A stretch of DNA of 64,000 nucleotides from Capitella teleta (Eukaryota; Annelida; Polychaeta; Capitellidae), in assembly GCA_000328365.1 (NCBI GenBank), contig KB299620.1, positions 163,464 to 227,463 on the forward strand. Reading direction: 5' to 3'. The notes beneath the pieces are model-generated. The model saw nothing but the letters and a program-made list of their open reading frames with translations. It was not told the DNA's origin and made no database searches. Below are positions 39,709 through 51,600 of the stretch, piece after piece (position 1 is the stretch's first letter; the number at the start of each line of letters is the position of its first letter). The translations under genes were made by a program, and so were the position numbers.

Positions 39709-41892
39709 TTTCGATCATTCAGTTTCCATATACAGCTCATGATATTGAAAAAAATAAATCTCCGAACCATTGTGAAAAAGCAAGTCTGTATATGATACGA
39801 TAAGTGCGTTATGATCGTGATATCATTTTTCTTACTAAGCGCAGGTTGTTCGGGGTGAAATGAGTACGCACAGAAAGTAGTAACACGACCAGCCAAAAAT
39901 CTCCATTGCCTCAAGCAATCTGGGTAGAAAGGCTTTATGATACGTACGCAGTGATAATCATTGAGAATGACATTCTAGTTTTAGGCCGTTTACAACTGTT
40001 CCATTACGTTAATTGGTGTTAATGCCGAGGTAATCCAAGGTCTACTGTTATAGGTAACACTTAAAGTCTATTACCCTGCATATTTTTATGAATATAGTAT
40101 GACCATGTGCTATGGTGTTCCTCCATTCCATTTGTATAATGAACAATTGTTCATTATTACATTTGAAATCATGCAGTCACTTTCATTGTTGTATGGAATG
40201 AATGACATTGTAAGTTGTAACATGAAGCCACCAGGGTCAGAACAAAGGTAAACACATGAAATATAATCTTAACACAAACAACCCCAGGTATACGGGTGAG
40301 CCTCTCCATCAAGCATGACAGCTTGAATGTTCAAGAAACACTCTCACACTGGAAACCCATGATGTGCGCAGCCGACGGTGGTTATTTTGAGATGCCAGCC
40401 CCGTGCCAGTATAAATAACCATAGGGGCAGTAAGGTGGCGAGTGGAGCCTTGATAGAGATGACCAATGTTTGCCCAGACTGACCAAGAACTCAACAGAAT
40501 GAAGGGTCGTATTCATGTCACTGTAGAGTGCAGACACAACAGTCGCTGATCTTAAAATTAATTGGCATGGACCGAACGGGGAAGGGTTATATTTATATGG
40601 AAGGGTTATATAATTGAATTAAGCGCGATACATTAATTCGATTAAGCGGGATTATGAAACTGCTTTGTCAATATTTATTTAATCCCGATGAATCCTTTGT
40701 CAAATCTAAATGTGCATGTTCAGGTCAAACGACATCACAGGCTGAAGATAATAAAGCAAAATAAGGGGTTACATAACACCGATTACACATGTACGTTTGG
40801 TGCCGGGGAGTCATTCCCAATACTCTACCTTTCGTAATTTTCAAAAAAATAATCTTGGCGTAAAGCTCACTTCTCTCATGATTAAACTAACGTACACACG
40901 TATTAAGTCATTTACCAGTAAACATACCAGTACACAACGGATTACATAATGTTCGTTGATCGCCCTTCATCAGGATTGAACGAGAGGCATATGGGATATA
41001 ATTCCCAATGGGCCTATATATTGATTATCAGGACCCATATATAATAACCATTATAACAGGCCCATCCCAAACTGTCTAGGATAATAAGTCCCACGAGGGA
41101 ATGTGATGCTAGATGTGAGGAGTTTGAAAACACTATTTATAGTGCACCCTTCAGATCTGTCTTCGTCAAAGTCCTCTTGAAGACGAATTTCGAGGCGAAT
41201 TCTATAACAGATATATTGCTGCAAGCGCATAGGAAGTGAGTATGATCGTATTATGCAATTATGGCTCAGGTGCGGGACAGTTTCTGAGATTCAGAGATTC
41301 GTTTCTGATCTGATAATTTTCTTATCAGCGATTCCAGAATAAAAAACGCCATCACGTCAGTTCACTCAGATCTGGCGGTTCTAATTTTAATGATCGTTAT
41401 GCCAAACATTAAAACCCGTCACAATAAAGTCTACGTGTGTTATGGTGATTAATTAGTCTGATGTTTACCCCGAATTGCTTTGTTATTTGGTTGGCTGTGA
41501 CCGAAACATAATGTATAAGCCAAGATATAGTACCATCTAATCTGACGTAACACCGAATATTTGAGTTCATATTATACAAAGGCGTCGACCTCAATGACGG
41601 CGGAAGAGATTCTAAAAAGGTTCATCCGTTTGCCTCATCCGAGAAGCTGAAAACAGACCTTGATGCCATTAAGATATGCCGTATGGGGGAATCACATGTC
41701 AGTGTGAGTGTCAGAAGAATTGGCTTTTACCGACGTGTTTGTTTTAATGTTTGATTACAAGTGTAATATATCTTTGCAGAGAAAGTGTGAGGTGTGACTA
41801 TGATACTTATTATAGAAAACCGGTTTGTAAACTATGTTAAATTTGAGCTTGCAATGTACATGCTGTTTGGGGGTAAGGGTGGGGGTGAATAA

Positions 41893-41942
41893 NNNNNNNN
41901 NNNNNNNNNNNNNNNNNNNNNNNNNNNNNNNNNNNNNNNNNN
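41893..41942. other. Assembly gap (50 N)
   Basis: Exactly 50 N, flanked on the right by a G run (41946-41960) and adjoining a dispersed repeat. It is probably a nominal-size scaffold gap. Confidence 0.98.
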
Positions 41943-41961
41943 GGCCGGGGGGGGGGGGGGT

Positions 41962-43335
41962 TGCATGATTGTGGGCGCTGATGGCGGCTTTTGCGCCAAT
42001 CTCAACGGTGGTTAAGAGTGGCCTCTTACATTGCATGATCTATGCTAATCTACACAAATACGAGTACAATGGTTGTAGAATAGACCTCTAGACAATAATC
42101 ATGTATACCAGGATCCATTAACACAATACTAAATATTATGTTATTGTACCATCAGGGCAAAGGGTGCAAATGAGGTAACAGGTTTTATTTATGCACATAT
42201 CAAGGCCAAAACTAGCACGATATGACACTAAAAAGCACTCCAATCAAGCACGAAGGTAAACGTATGCATACATCACTCTCTATGCACCAAGCAAGGTCAC
42301 TATCCATCGCGTAATTACTAGTATTTAATTACTGGTAGCTACTAAGCGAACACATTGCTAACTGAACATAATATCAGCACTGAATGAAATGTGTGTCAAC
42401 CACTGATTTCAAACATCACTTGGACATCCTCACTTGTCCTTGCACGCACTACGTGACCGCATAATTAGTAGAAACAATTGAAGACTGAGAGCATGAAATC
42501 TGCCTGATCAGGGAACATTCGTGCTGCGATAACATTTAATGGCTAAAGACCTTGGATTTATGCGTGAATTGAATGATAAGTAAGCTATCCTCTAGTGAGA
42601 GATACGGAAAACCGCACGTAATGGCATTGTGATGTTCGGGAATAGCGTTGTTTGAATTCACAAGAAAAGGCTCGATATTATCAGGTATGTGACCGGGAGA
42701 AAGCCACGAGGATGCGTTCATAAAATAATGAAATATATCGGCAATTTAGTGACGATGATTTCGTTTTGAAAATAACGATTTAAACACCTGTTTTCAAAAA
42801 CGAACACAGTTATAAAGAACCATTACTATTAACCTGTATACCATAAGTAACGTCTACACGTATACCCTCAAAGGTCATGAAGGTCACAGCAGTACAACAA
42901 TTGATTACAATGAGGGATTAAATGAATAAAGGAATAAATGAATGACTGAAAGTGGTGGTGCGTTGTCATACTCTTCTTATACTATTAATAAAGCTAATCC
43001 CGTGAACCCGATGCTCTTTCTGGTTGCAATGAGTAACTGCTCCCCTTGCAGATGTGCTTGTTGACCAACTGTACATCGGGGGTGGACAGGGGCATGATGG
43101 TTTTTGTGATATCTATTGATTTTGAAGAAAGGTAAAGTGCCATGAGGATTTCTTAGAAGGCATTGGCTCAAATTGGATGCGAAAGACCACGTAGAGAATC
43201 TATGCAGTTTTTAACCTTTGAACTTTAAGATGACTCATTCGTTTCCATCGTTATTTCCAAAAGGCTCTCTGAAAATCCTTTCATTTTTCTGCTGACATTG
43301 ATACATCGTGCAATCTCCTGTTACATGTAGGGCAA
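41962..43335 (+). repeat. Dispersed repeat family X, copy 1
   Basis: Collinear over its length with 48408-49418. Shared blocks include TTGCATGATTG, AAAAAGCACTCCAATCAAGC, CTTTCTGGTTGCAA, TTTTGAAGAAAGGTAAA-like and TTTCTGCTGACATTGA. It contains an insertion relative to copy 2 around 42560-42900. The 5' end runs into the N gap. No reading frame is conserved between the copies. Confidence 0.8.
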
Positions 43336-43474
43336 GAACGAAAAATAAAAAAACCCAGAAAAACCGTAAAACCAACCTAACAACTAGATAGAGCCCCTTC
43401 CACTAAAAATTCCACAGCAACATACAACACAGTATATACGTGTAAATCGTGAGTCAGTGTAATATTATGGTTAC

Positions 43475-43514
43475 GTAAAATAATCTACATTTTATAAAAT
43501 GTAGATTATTTTAC
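43475..43514. repeat. Perfect 40-bp palindrome
   Basis: The half-site GTAAAATAATCTACATTTTA is followed by its exact reverse complement with no spacer. The motif ACAACACAGTATATA occurs on both sides (about 43428 and 43531). Confidence 0.97.
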
Positions 43515-44263
43515 AACAGCCACTGAATGTAACAACACAGTATATAGAGCTTTTAAATTGATGGTCAACCTGCGATCGCAGCGGGTCACACAGCCGGTAC
43601 ATCATAAAAATACACCTGTGATTGACATTTTTTTATTAGCACAATTAGAGGGAATGAACAAGCTAACATGATTTTTACTTCGCCTATAAATCGGTGCTTG
43701 TGAGTGAATTATCAGGGCGGTTTTATTTCTCTTCATAAACCCTGGATATACCTACATCTTTTTCTGGGTCAAAGCTTCTCCTCCTAGTATTCGACTCCTA
43801 GGGTAGTGCCACTTGTGGCAGGTATGAAATATTTAACTGCCCATCTATCACCAAGCATAATACAGCTGCAGCGTATAGCTGACCTCCCATATAACATCCC
43901 TAAACCAATACACCATGCTGGGAATGTATACTTTTTGGCCCGCAAGGACGAATGGGAAGAATAGGATCAATATGCTGCTTGAAGGCTTGCCATACATCCT
44001 GCCGTCTGGATCGCTTCACACCCAAAAGCTCAATATCCGTGTTGATAGTGCTCATCGCGACGATGGAGCGTGATAAGAGCTTTATCAATGGGTCTGTTCA
44101 GCGTCTGCATATCACCAGGGGAGGCGTGGCTACTGGCATTTATGACGATGTACTGTATGTGAGAATGATATTGTGGCTGCCTGGCATGCTAAATTAACAG
44201 TGAAAACAAAAATTCTTATATAACGAGACACACCATGATTGCCATGAAACGTCACGACCCCTG

Positions 44264-44421
44264 TGTAACAGCATGTATAGTCCTACTGAAAAGGTGGTCT
44301 AAGGACTACTATTCCTAGCAATTTATCTGGCAATAGTAGTCCTAGTAGGACTACTTATATCCTATAGCTATGAAAAATATAGTAGAAGCTAGGACTACCT
44401 ATACCTATACACGCTGTTACA
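44264..44421. mobile_element. Small inverted-repeat element, family Z copy B (158 bp)
   Basis: Terminal inverted repeats TGTAACAGCATGTATAG (left) and the complement of CTATACACGCTGTTACA (right) match at 16 of 17 positions. The interior shares GTCCTACTGAAAAGGT, CCTAGCAATTTATCTGGCAA and GTAGTCCTAGTAGGACTA with copy A. No open frame. Confidence 0.88.
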
Positions 44422-45198
44422 GCAAACACAGAGCCTATTGTCCGGGTGCTAACCTAGTCCCATATGCTTTTGAAGCATATCTCTCACAAAAATTGAGTCA
44501 TCTCTCAGCCGTCTCATATGGCGTAATGTGTAACACACAGTGTGACGTATAGATGTGGAGAGTTATTGTTTCGAATCTGGTCTTCACAGAATATTTTTTA
44601 TATCTTTTCTTTATTTCTTAATTTGAACTGAATGGGACTTCATTTCTTGAACATTACGTTTGATACCGAGAGTTTTGACGTTTTGTTATTTTTTCTTTCG
44701 TTGTTGGGAATTTGGCATGGTGTTCTTCAATGTTGAATCATACGAATGTCCTTATTTATCCATGATGTAGGACATAGCTTGTGTTCGGCTACTCCTCTCC
44801 TGTAGCATTTTATTTATAATCATGTATAAACAGCTGTTCTCATAAGAACAAGAAAAGGTGAGAAACTGGCAGGTTTGCAGAATGAGTGTGACAAGCAATC
44901 GATAAGTTGTTTGAAATATACCGTGCCGATTTCGTCTGTTCATGAGGAATCGTGAGGAATCACTCAGAAAGGTTGATCATGCGCCCATCACAAGAATTCC
45001 TTTGGGTGGGTATAGTATGTATAATGTTGGAACAAGCGCATTTGCAATCAGTCACAGAACTGCGTTATTAAATTTCCACTTTCTGCCATTCCATTAGATA
45101 ATGCTTCATTGGTTGAAGTAATGCTGAATTATCTTTCTCTGTATTATTTTTCTTCTTTTTCTCATGGTAGAGGAGTGACGTTGTGTAGTGATTGAATA

Positions 45199-45390
45199 CA
45201 GCGGATTATCCATCCTAGAATGTATAGTTCCACTGGGACTACTAATTATAATGGTAGGACTATATGCCCAAGGAATAATAGTCTGCGGACTACTATTCCT
45301 AGAACATGAAGTCCTAGGACTATACAAACCAGGACTTAAGAGTCCGCTGAACTACCTTTTCGAAGAACTATAAAGACTTTTACACCGGCA
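45199..45390. mobile_element. Small inverted-repeat element, family Z copy C (diverged)
   Basis: Ends AACTATAAAGACTTTTACACCGG like copy A (AACTGTAAAGACTGTTACACCGG). It is built of the same GGACTACTATTCCTAG and AGTCCTAGGACTAT words, rearranged. The left end is uncertain. Confidence 0.7.
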
Positions 45391-45830
45391 TTGTATTGCC
45401 ACTCGGTGCATAAAAAACCCAAATATAGCCAGCCACATTTGACTTGTCTAAACACGAATATCCAGGCTACAACAATATTATTAGGGATGCACAAACAATG
45501 GCATGTCCCGGATAATCATGTATCGGTTATTCGGCATTTAATATCCAATATATTCGATTAGCAGAATGCTTTACTATGCATGTACAAGGCATTGAGTGAT
45601 TCGAACCATCACATTTCTGGGGTAAAAGCTTCCTAGTGTGATAAGAAACATCTCTCCTGATCAATAGCTCATCACTCTTATTATTTATACAAATATCGAA
45701 GATACAATCACCTATCATGTTTCTTTTCACAAACCAAAAGTCGGTGGGAATGTGACAATTATTTCTATTAGTCGTGCTTGAAAGACACCTTAATTTCACC
45801 TATGCCCTTCCAGTAACAAAAAATATAATA

Positions 45831-46027
45831 CAGTAAAACCCCGCTAACTCGAATTTGAAGGGACCAGCGAAAACACTTCGACGAAGCGGGCTTTTGACGA
45901 ATCGGGGTTTTCGAATTTTGGTAACGTTATGATCTATGAGATGACGTTATGATAGCATATTGATCTCAAATTACGTTATGATAGCGTAATGACCTACCCT
46001 TGACCACTTAAAAGCTGCCAACCCCTG

Positions 46028-46060
<33 letters not shown>

Positions 46061-46869
46061 CATTTGTTTACGTTGTTTACTACAAAGTATACAAAATCGG
46101 CCGAGAGAGGGGGATATTCTTTGTTCTTGCCGCCTTCGACCTCAGCATCCTGTCACCTCCACTCTCTCTATAATGCGCTTGAATCTTCTCAGAATTTTTT
46201 ATCCAAGTTGACAGGGTGCTTGGTGGGATTCCAAACTTAACGGCGATGGCCTTTTCGCTGATCGCCAGGAACTTGGTCTCCAGGGTTACACATGTGATCT
46301 TTCGTTTAGTGTAAACAAACATAAGACACCCGCAGAGATTCGTCGACAGACAGCCACAGACTGATTAATTTGTTGTGACGAATGATCGGGTTTTATACTG
46401 ATGGGCAGAGTTTGTTTATTATTGATGTTTCCCGCCTATTCAACATCAGAGGCTATACCGCTTTCTGTAATCGTCTTCATCAAAGACGCCTTCATGTGTT
46501 TTACTCCGATCGAAAATCCACTACACGCTCTCTCTTCTATTGTTAACCAAGCATCGTGAATGCGAGAGATGACACGCGAGTCGAACTCTGTAAACGATTA
46601 TCCAAAACAGTAAACAGAGTGGCGTTAATTGCAATTAGCGAAAGGGTTCTTTGATCTAAAAAAAAAAAAAAACTTCGACGAATACGATTCGATTTTGCTC
46701 AAGGGACCGAAAAATATGTTCGAGGAACAGGGTTTTTCGACGAAGCGGGGTTCGAGGAATCCGAGCAATCTGTAATGTTAAAGTATAGGGGAGTCGTCGG
46801 GACTTTGAAAACACTTCGACGAAGAGGGGTCTTCGAGTTATCCGTTTTCGAGTTAGCGGGGTTTTACTG
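45831..46869 (-). mobile_element. Deleted Tigger/pogo-type DNA transposon, 1039 bp
   Basis: Terminal inverted repeats start CAGTAAAACCCCGCTAACTC and are identical for 23 bp at both ends, with further similarity inside. They are flanked by a TA duplication (45829-45830 and 46870-46871). Between them the minus strand holds only the N-terminal DNA-binding part of a transposase. Intact Tigger elements are typically over 2 kb, so this is an internally deleted, non-autonomous copy. It contains A tracts at 46028-46059 and 46659-46671. Confidence 0.95.
46080..46322 (-). pseudogene. Tigger/pogo transposase fragment (CENP-B-like N-terminal HTH)
   Basis: 80 codons starting MFVYTKRKITCVTLETKFLA, then AIAVKFGIPPSTLSTWIKNS and EKIQAHYRESGG. 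This is the psq/CENP-B-type helix-turn-helix at the N-terminus of pogo-group transposases. The segment between LAISE and KAIAVKFG is about 6-8 residues shorter than usual. The CENP-B/Tc5 second HTH and the DDE catalytic domain are absent. Confidence 0.9.
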
Positions 46870-47107
46870 TAGTGCATTTGGATCATCTGGTACCAGAACA
46901 AGATGAGACACATTTTCAGCGCGATGGAAGAAAACAAGATATATTTCCCACTAACCACATCATAAAATTACCATTATTATTATGTTATTGCTTTTTGTTA
47001 TTCAATCAAATCTGATACAAATTTCGAAAGTATGGCACCCATTATGTAAGTGATACCTATAGGGTGTATACTGCATTTAAATATCGAAGAGATAGAAGGA
47101 CGAAAAG

Positions 47108-47470
47108 TGTTGTTCTACGGCAACACTAAATGTTGTCAAACACAGTTGGATCCAGTAAATTCAAGGTTTAGAGATAAGAGAATGAGATGGACAAGTCATC
47201 ACCGCAAAATGATTGTTAAAACATTAAAACAGTCAGTTTCGGTACAGCAAACGTTATGATTGATGAGTGATTAATAAATTGCCTTTTTGAGGAAGCGTTG
47301 AAACATCTTTTACGGTATAATTCAAAATCAATAAATCGACCAGTTTGCGTTTTATTGCTAAAGGACTCTGACAGGGAAATGAAGCCATGCATCCACATGC
47401 GCAGATGATAACCATGAGTGAGATGCGAGGGCTCTTCACGTCTAACTTTTAGAAATATCACTATATTATC
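47108..47470 (+). repeat. Dispersed repeat family Y, copy
   Basis: Collinear with 54433-54850: GTTGTTCTACGGCAACACTA, then GAGATGGACAAGTCA, ATGATTGTTAAAA, and the end block CATGCGCAGATGATAACCAT, GAGTGAGATGCGAG, TCTTCACGTCTAACTTTTAG. Function unknown; no shared open frame. Confidence 0.75.
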
Positions 47471-47949
47471 CTGCCGTGTCTCCAAATATCAATCTGAACA
47501 AAACGTTTGAGCCTTGCAGAGTTATCCGTTAACAAACGGTACTCCAAGGACACTAGGTCTCCCGTCTGATCGACTTAGGACACATCATCGTTATATCCCT
47601 CAAGAGACCGTTATACGTCGCTAAAATGAGTACAGTGAAGTCACCCAAGTAGGCTATGCTATTAAATACGGCTATCGCTCTCTCAACTTCAACCCTCTGC
47701 AAGACAGCTTGATTATACGCACTTAACATGCGACACAAGGAACCGCTCTGCCTTGTTGCGTGCTACAAGAGCAAGAACCCTTTGGTCAATGAAAAAACAA
47801 GTTTGGACTGATTTGGACACACAGGGTGAGGTTCTTTCTCCGCGAGATGGGAATCGGCAAAGGCTTGCTTAGACATGTGTACTGCACACTGGGAACTAAG
47901 AAACCTGAAAAAATTGTATTATAAATATATGTGTACCCAAAATGTTTCT

Positions 47950-48180
47950 TTCTAGAGTTACAGCGTTCCATGCAAAGCAATATCCAGTTGATGTCATCGT
48001 TCACATGTCAGAAAGTTGTATCGAAATCCGATCAGTGTAGAGGATGATGTCAATATACTCTAAGAGTCGTTTGTACACTATGAAAATTATCGTGCTTTAT
48101 TCGACAAAACAATGAACGATGGGAGCACCAGTGGGTATTTTAAATTAGGGTATTTTAAATTAGGGTATTTTAAATTAGGG
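47950..48180 (+). repeat. Family X upstream block
   Basis: TAGAGTTACAGCGTTCCATG, then GATGTCAT, CACATGTCAGAAAGTTGT and GATCAGTGTAGAGGATGATG. The same block occurs at 51035-51235. It sits upstream of family X copy 2 and may be its 5' part. Confidence 0.75.
48133..48180 (+). repeat. 15-bp tandem repeat, 3.2 copies
   Basis: Perfect GGGTATTTTAAATTA units at 48133, 48148 and 48163 plus GGG. The related repeat at 51209 has a single unit, so the array expanded after the copies split. Confidence 0.97.
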
Positions 48181-48407
48181 TTGCCGGGGATTTGCAGCAG
48201 GATTACGAATTGCCATTATCGGTTTGAGGGTTCAAGGATTTGAGGTCACTGAGATAGGAGCTATCAGGCATTACAAGAGCGCAAGGGTATGGGGAATCAT
48301 CATGCTCAACCTCGACTTTACCGTTCTTAGAATTATAGAGAATGAGGACACCGTGTTTTGATGTTTTCATGGGAAGCCGGACACCATTATTTACCCAACG
48401 AGCCCGA

Positions 48408-49418
48408 TTGCATGATTGAGGGTGCAACGAGTGGCTTTTGAACCAATCTCGTTGGTGGTTAAATGAGGAATTGCAGTCTCTCACATCGTAGGGTATTCTA
48501 CGTATGAATACAACAGACCCCTGGACAGTACATTATTAATACAAGCATCTATTGACACAGTGCCTGATATATTGCTATTGTGAGCTTCCTGAGGGCAAAG
48601 GTTACAAACGAGATAACACGGCTTATGTATGCAGATACCAAGGTCAGAACTAGCGGAATATGGCACCAAAAAGCACTCCAATCAAGCATGAGAGCACTGC
48701 ACCAAGCAAGGCTACTACTGCCATTAACGAGGAACATATTTGTGTCATAACAAAATTAAGCAAATTTGAATTAATCACTTATTTTTGACATCACTTGAGA
48801 CATGGCTTCACACATCACACAATGAGTAGAGAAATTTAAAGACCAAGACTTAAATATGCTTCATTAGATGACATTCCTACTGCTGCGATACCATATAATG
48901 GATGAATGAAGTTCTATGATTCATAGGTTTAATGAATCAGTAGGACTAACTTAGCCCCATATAGAGAAATGGAGAGGAAATGTAAGGTTTACAAATACCC
49001 TCAATTAAATGGTCAATAATGTCCCACTAGCTTGCATTTAATGAATGCATGAACTTACATCATTGAATCGAATGTTCTTTCTGGTTGCAATTGAAGGCAA
49101 TGCATGTTCTTCTTGCAGATGTGCGTGCTGAATAATGTCCATCTGCAGTAGACAGGTGCTGAGTGAACAGCAACATTTGCATGATGGCTTCGGTGCTATC
49201 CATTGATCTTGAAGAACGGTAAAATGCCAAAGGGGTTTCTTGGAAGGATTGGCTCAATTTGGATGTGAAAGGCCGCAGATATGATCTATACGAGGGTTTA
49301 ACCTGTGAACTTGATTGCAATTCCTTCTTGGTCATCATTATTTCCGACAATCTCTCTGCAGATACTTTCATATTTCTGCTGACATTGACACAGAGTCCAA
49401 TCTCCAGTTACATCTGTG
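48408..49418 (+). repeat. Dispersed repeat family X, copy 2
   Basis: Diverged collinear copy of 41962-43335, lying just upstream of a decayed LINE reverse transcriptase. Shared words include AAAAAGCACTCCAATCAAGC, TGTTCTTTCTGGTTGCAA and TTTCTGCTGACATTGACA. Confidence 0.8.
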
Positions 49419-49894
49419 TATAAAAGGTTGACACCTCTGCTGTGGGCGTAAGATAGCGTTCCCCTTTTGATTCATCTTTGGACTTTGAATCCTACAGTTT
49501 ATCTCAGCTCTACCATGAAGTGCTCACCCACCCAACTATAAAATTCGCAGTTCCTGTCGCCTGTGCCTGAAATGGCGTGCCTGAAATGTGGATGTGCATC
49601 GATAATTTGTTACTAAGCAGCGGAATGAGAGACTGAGTTTAATAGGTTCAAAATCCACCAGATAGCATCATTTTTGTGATTGAGTAGAGTCGGTTGCCTT
49701 GTCTTCAACCTCCCCTTCTGAAACGATGAACATGTCGGAGTCCAGATCGCATACACTCTGCGCGCCCTGCCTCGTCCGATATGCAGCTGAGCACAAACAA
49801 GACCTAATTACTCGATCCAATACCATCGTAGATTCTTGAGAAATGCTCTCCGGACTAGGCTACAATGCTTTATGAAACCATCAACTCACAGTTA

Positions 49895-50365
49895 TCTACG
49901 GGAAATTTTCCTACTTCTATGAAGCATGCAATGATTGTTCCAATTTTAACAGAACCTTGACACGAGAACATGCTCAGTCCTAATTACTGCCCAGTCCCCT
50001 GCATATGTTGTTAGTCGAAGCTCACCGAACTTTTTTTAGCCTGTTGGATCGATCGTCACTGCGTCGAAACAACACAATCCTCTTACACCTGTTGACAGAT
50101 TTTGACAAAATTGATCTGCAGCAACTACTCAGTCCTTTCCCGTCAAATTCTGGAATTAAGGACACCTTATTGGCAATTTAGCATGGCTTAGCTTCTATAT
50201 TGATGGTCACACTCAGCGCGTGGAGGTCCGAGACGTCATCACTGATATAAAGAATGGTGTCCCCCTTGACTCGATCTTTGGCCCGAGGTTGTTCTCACTC
50301 CACGTTCTACACACCTACGTTATGGGGCTAGGTCTTTCGGGACAGGAGCCTCTGTACAACGGAAT
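49895..50365 (+). mobile_element. Decayed LINE (L2/CR1-like) reverse transcriptase fragment
   Basis: Split over frames, the plus strand reads KHAMIVPILTEP and LSPNYCPVP (RT block 1, usual pattern VTPLLKKP, then LSNYRPVS), then DFDKIDLQQLLSPFPS (pattern AFDTIDHDLLL). Next is YIDGHTQRVEVRD, then NGVPLDSIFGPRLFSLHVL (pattern GVPQGSVLGPLLF). At least two frame changes and several stops interrupt it. The order and spacing of four RT blocks make the assignment firm, the clade less so. Confidence 0.82.
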
Positions 50366-51034
50366 TTATCACTTTGTTTGTAGTATTCTAATTCCACATG
50401 CAAGTGTGCACGGCCTTTTTCTTTTCATTAAACATAATCCGATACAACATATACATATCTAAAATCGAAAGCAATATTGCGAGCAACAAGGATATCGGTA
50501 CCCAAAGACTCACAACTCAAATTAGCTACCGCGGAGAGTTAGATACCTTATTCAAAACAGCCAGTCCATCTTCAGTATAAATTCTGTGGAGACCAAGCTC
50601 AAGATCTCGAGAGGCAATTCTTCTCCCTCTTTCAGTCTTTACTATCGAGCACACGTCGTCCATCGTGGTTTCGTCTTCTGGTTTATTACGCAATTGTAAC
50701 ACAAACACTGCGATCACGCAAGTGTTGCTTCTGTGCGAAGCAATTATATTTACAAGCAGGAAATAGCTGAGACTAGGTAGGTATAGTGATCTAGGTTGTG
50801 ATAACGCTTATTGATTAGGATTAATGCGGCGTTCCAAAATCAGGTCTAACTGCTTTATTAATCGTGTCGATTTAAAATTATATTAGCAAGATGAAGCGAA
50901 ATGCTATAGACTGATATCAGCGCAGTTGAAACACAGGAAAAACACATCTTTGTCATGAAAGTCGTGTAATTCATGTAACAAGCAAAAAAAAGCTCAATAA
51001 TAAAAATTATCTGCACCGAAAGAGGTCACTCCTG

Positions 51035-51235
51035 TTTAGAGTTACAGGGTTCTATGCAAAGTAATATCCTGTTGATGTCATACTTTACATGTCAGAAAGT
51101 TGTGTCGAAATCGGATCAGTGCAGAGAATGATGTCAGTGTTCTGTTACACCTAACGAAACCCATTATGTTTTATATGACAATGCATGAATCGAGCCCAAG
51201 TGGGTATTTTGAATTAAGGGGTCCATTTTAAGTGG
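51035..51235 (+). repeat. Family X upstream block, second copy
   Basis: Collinear with 47950-48160, including TAGAGTTACAGGGTTCTATG and TACATGTCAGAAAGTTGTGT. It lacks the downstream family X body. Confidence 0.75.
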
Positions 51236-51600
51236 AAATAATAGCCGGTTCTTTACAAGTTTGCCGCATAGGGCCAATTCAGTGACAGATGAGATGTGAG
51301 GTCTCGAGGCCAAGGACGAAACCATTTATCCTAATTTTGAGGATCAGGTTGACCATCATTTCAAACCCTTGCAAGTGACACACATTCGGCTAAAATAGAT
51401 GTAATGGGTTAATGACTCCAATCGGCGAAACGTGCACTTGTTGTTGCTTGTTATATAATTTCTGGACGTGTTGTTTAAGATGTATATACGTGGAAGCAGC
51501 TGTGGGTCCGAACACATCCTTCCGAAGAAACTGATCATTGTGTGACCTGTTATGCAACTTTCATGCCTCCCGACAAGCTCGGCAACTCATCATATCGTAC

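Noticed and set aside
41580-41754. About 58-codon protein-like plus frame
   Set aside because: No homologue recognised, no flanking splice logic, and it lies beside a gap. Chance cannot be excluded.
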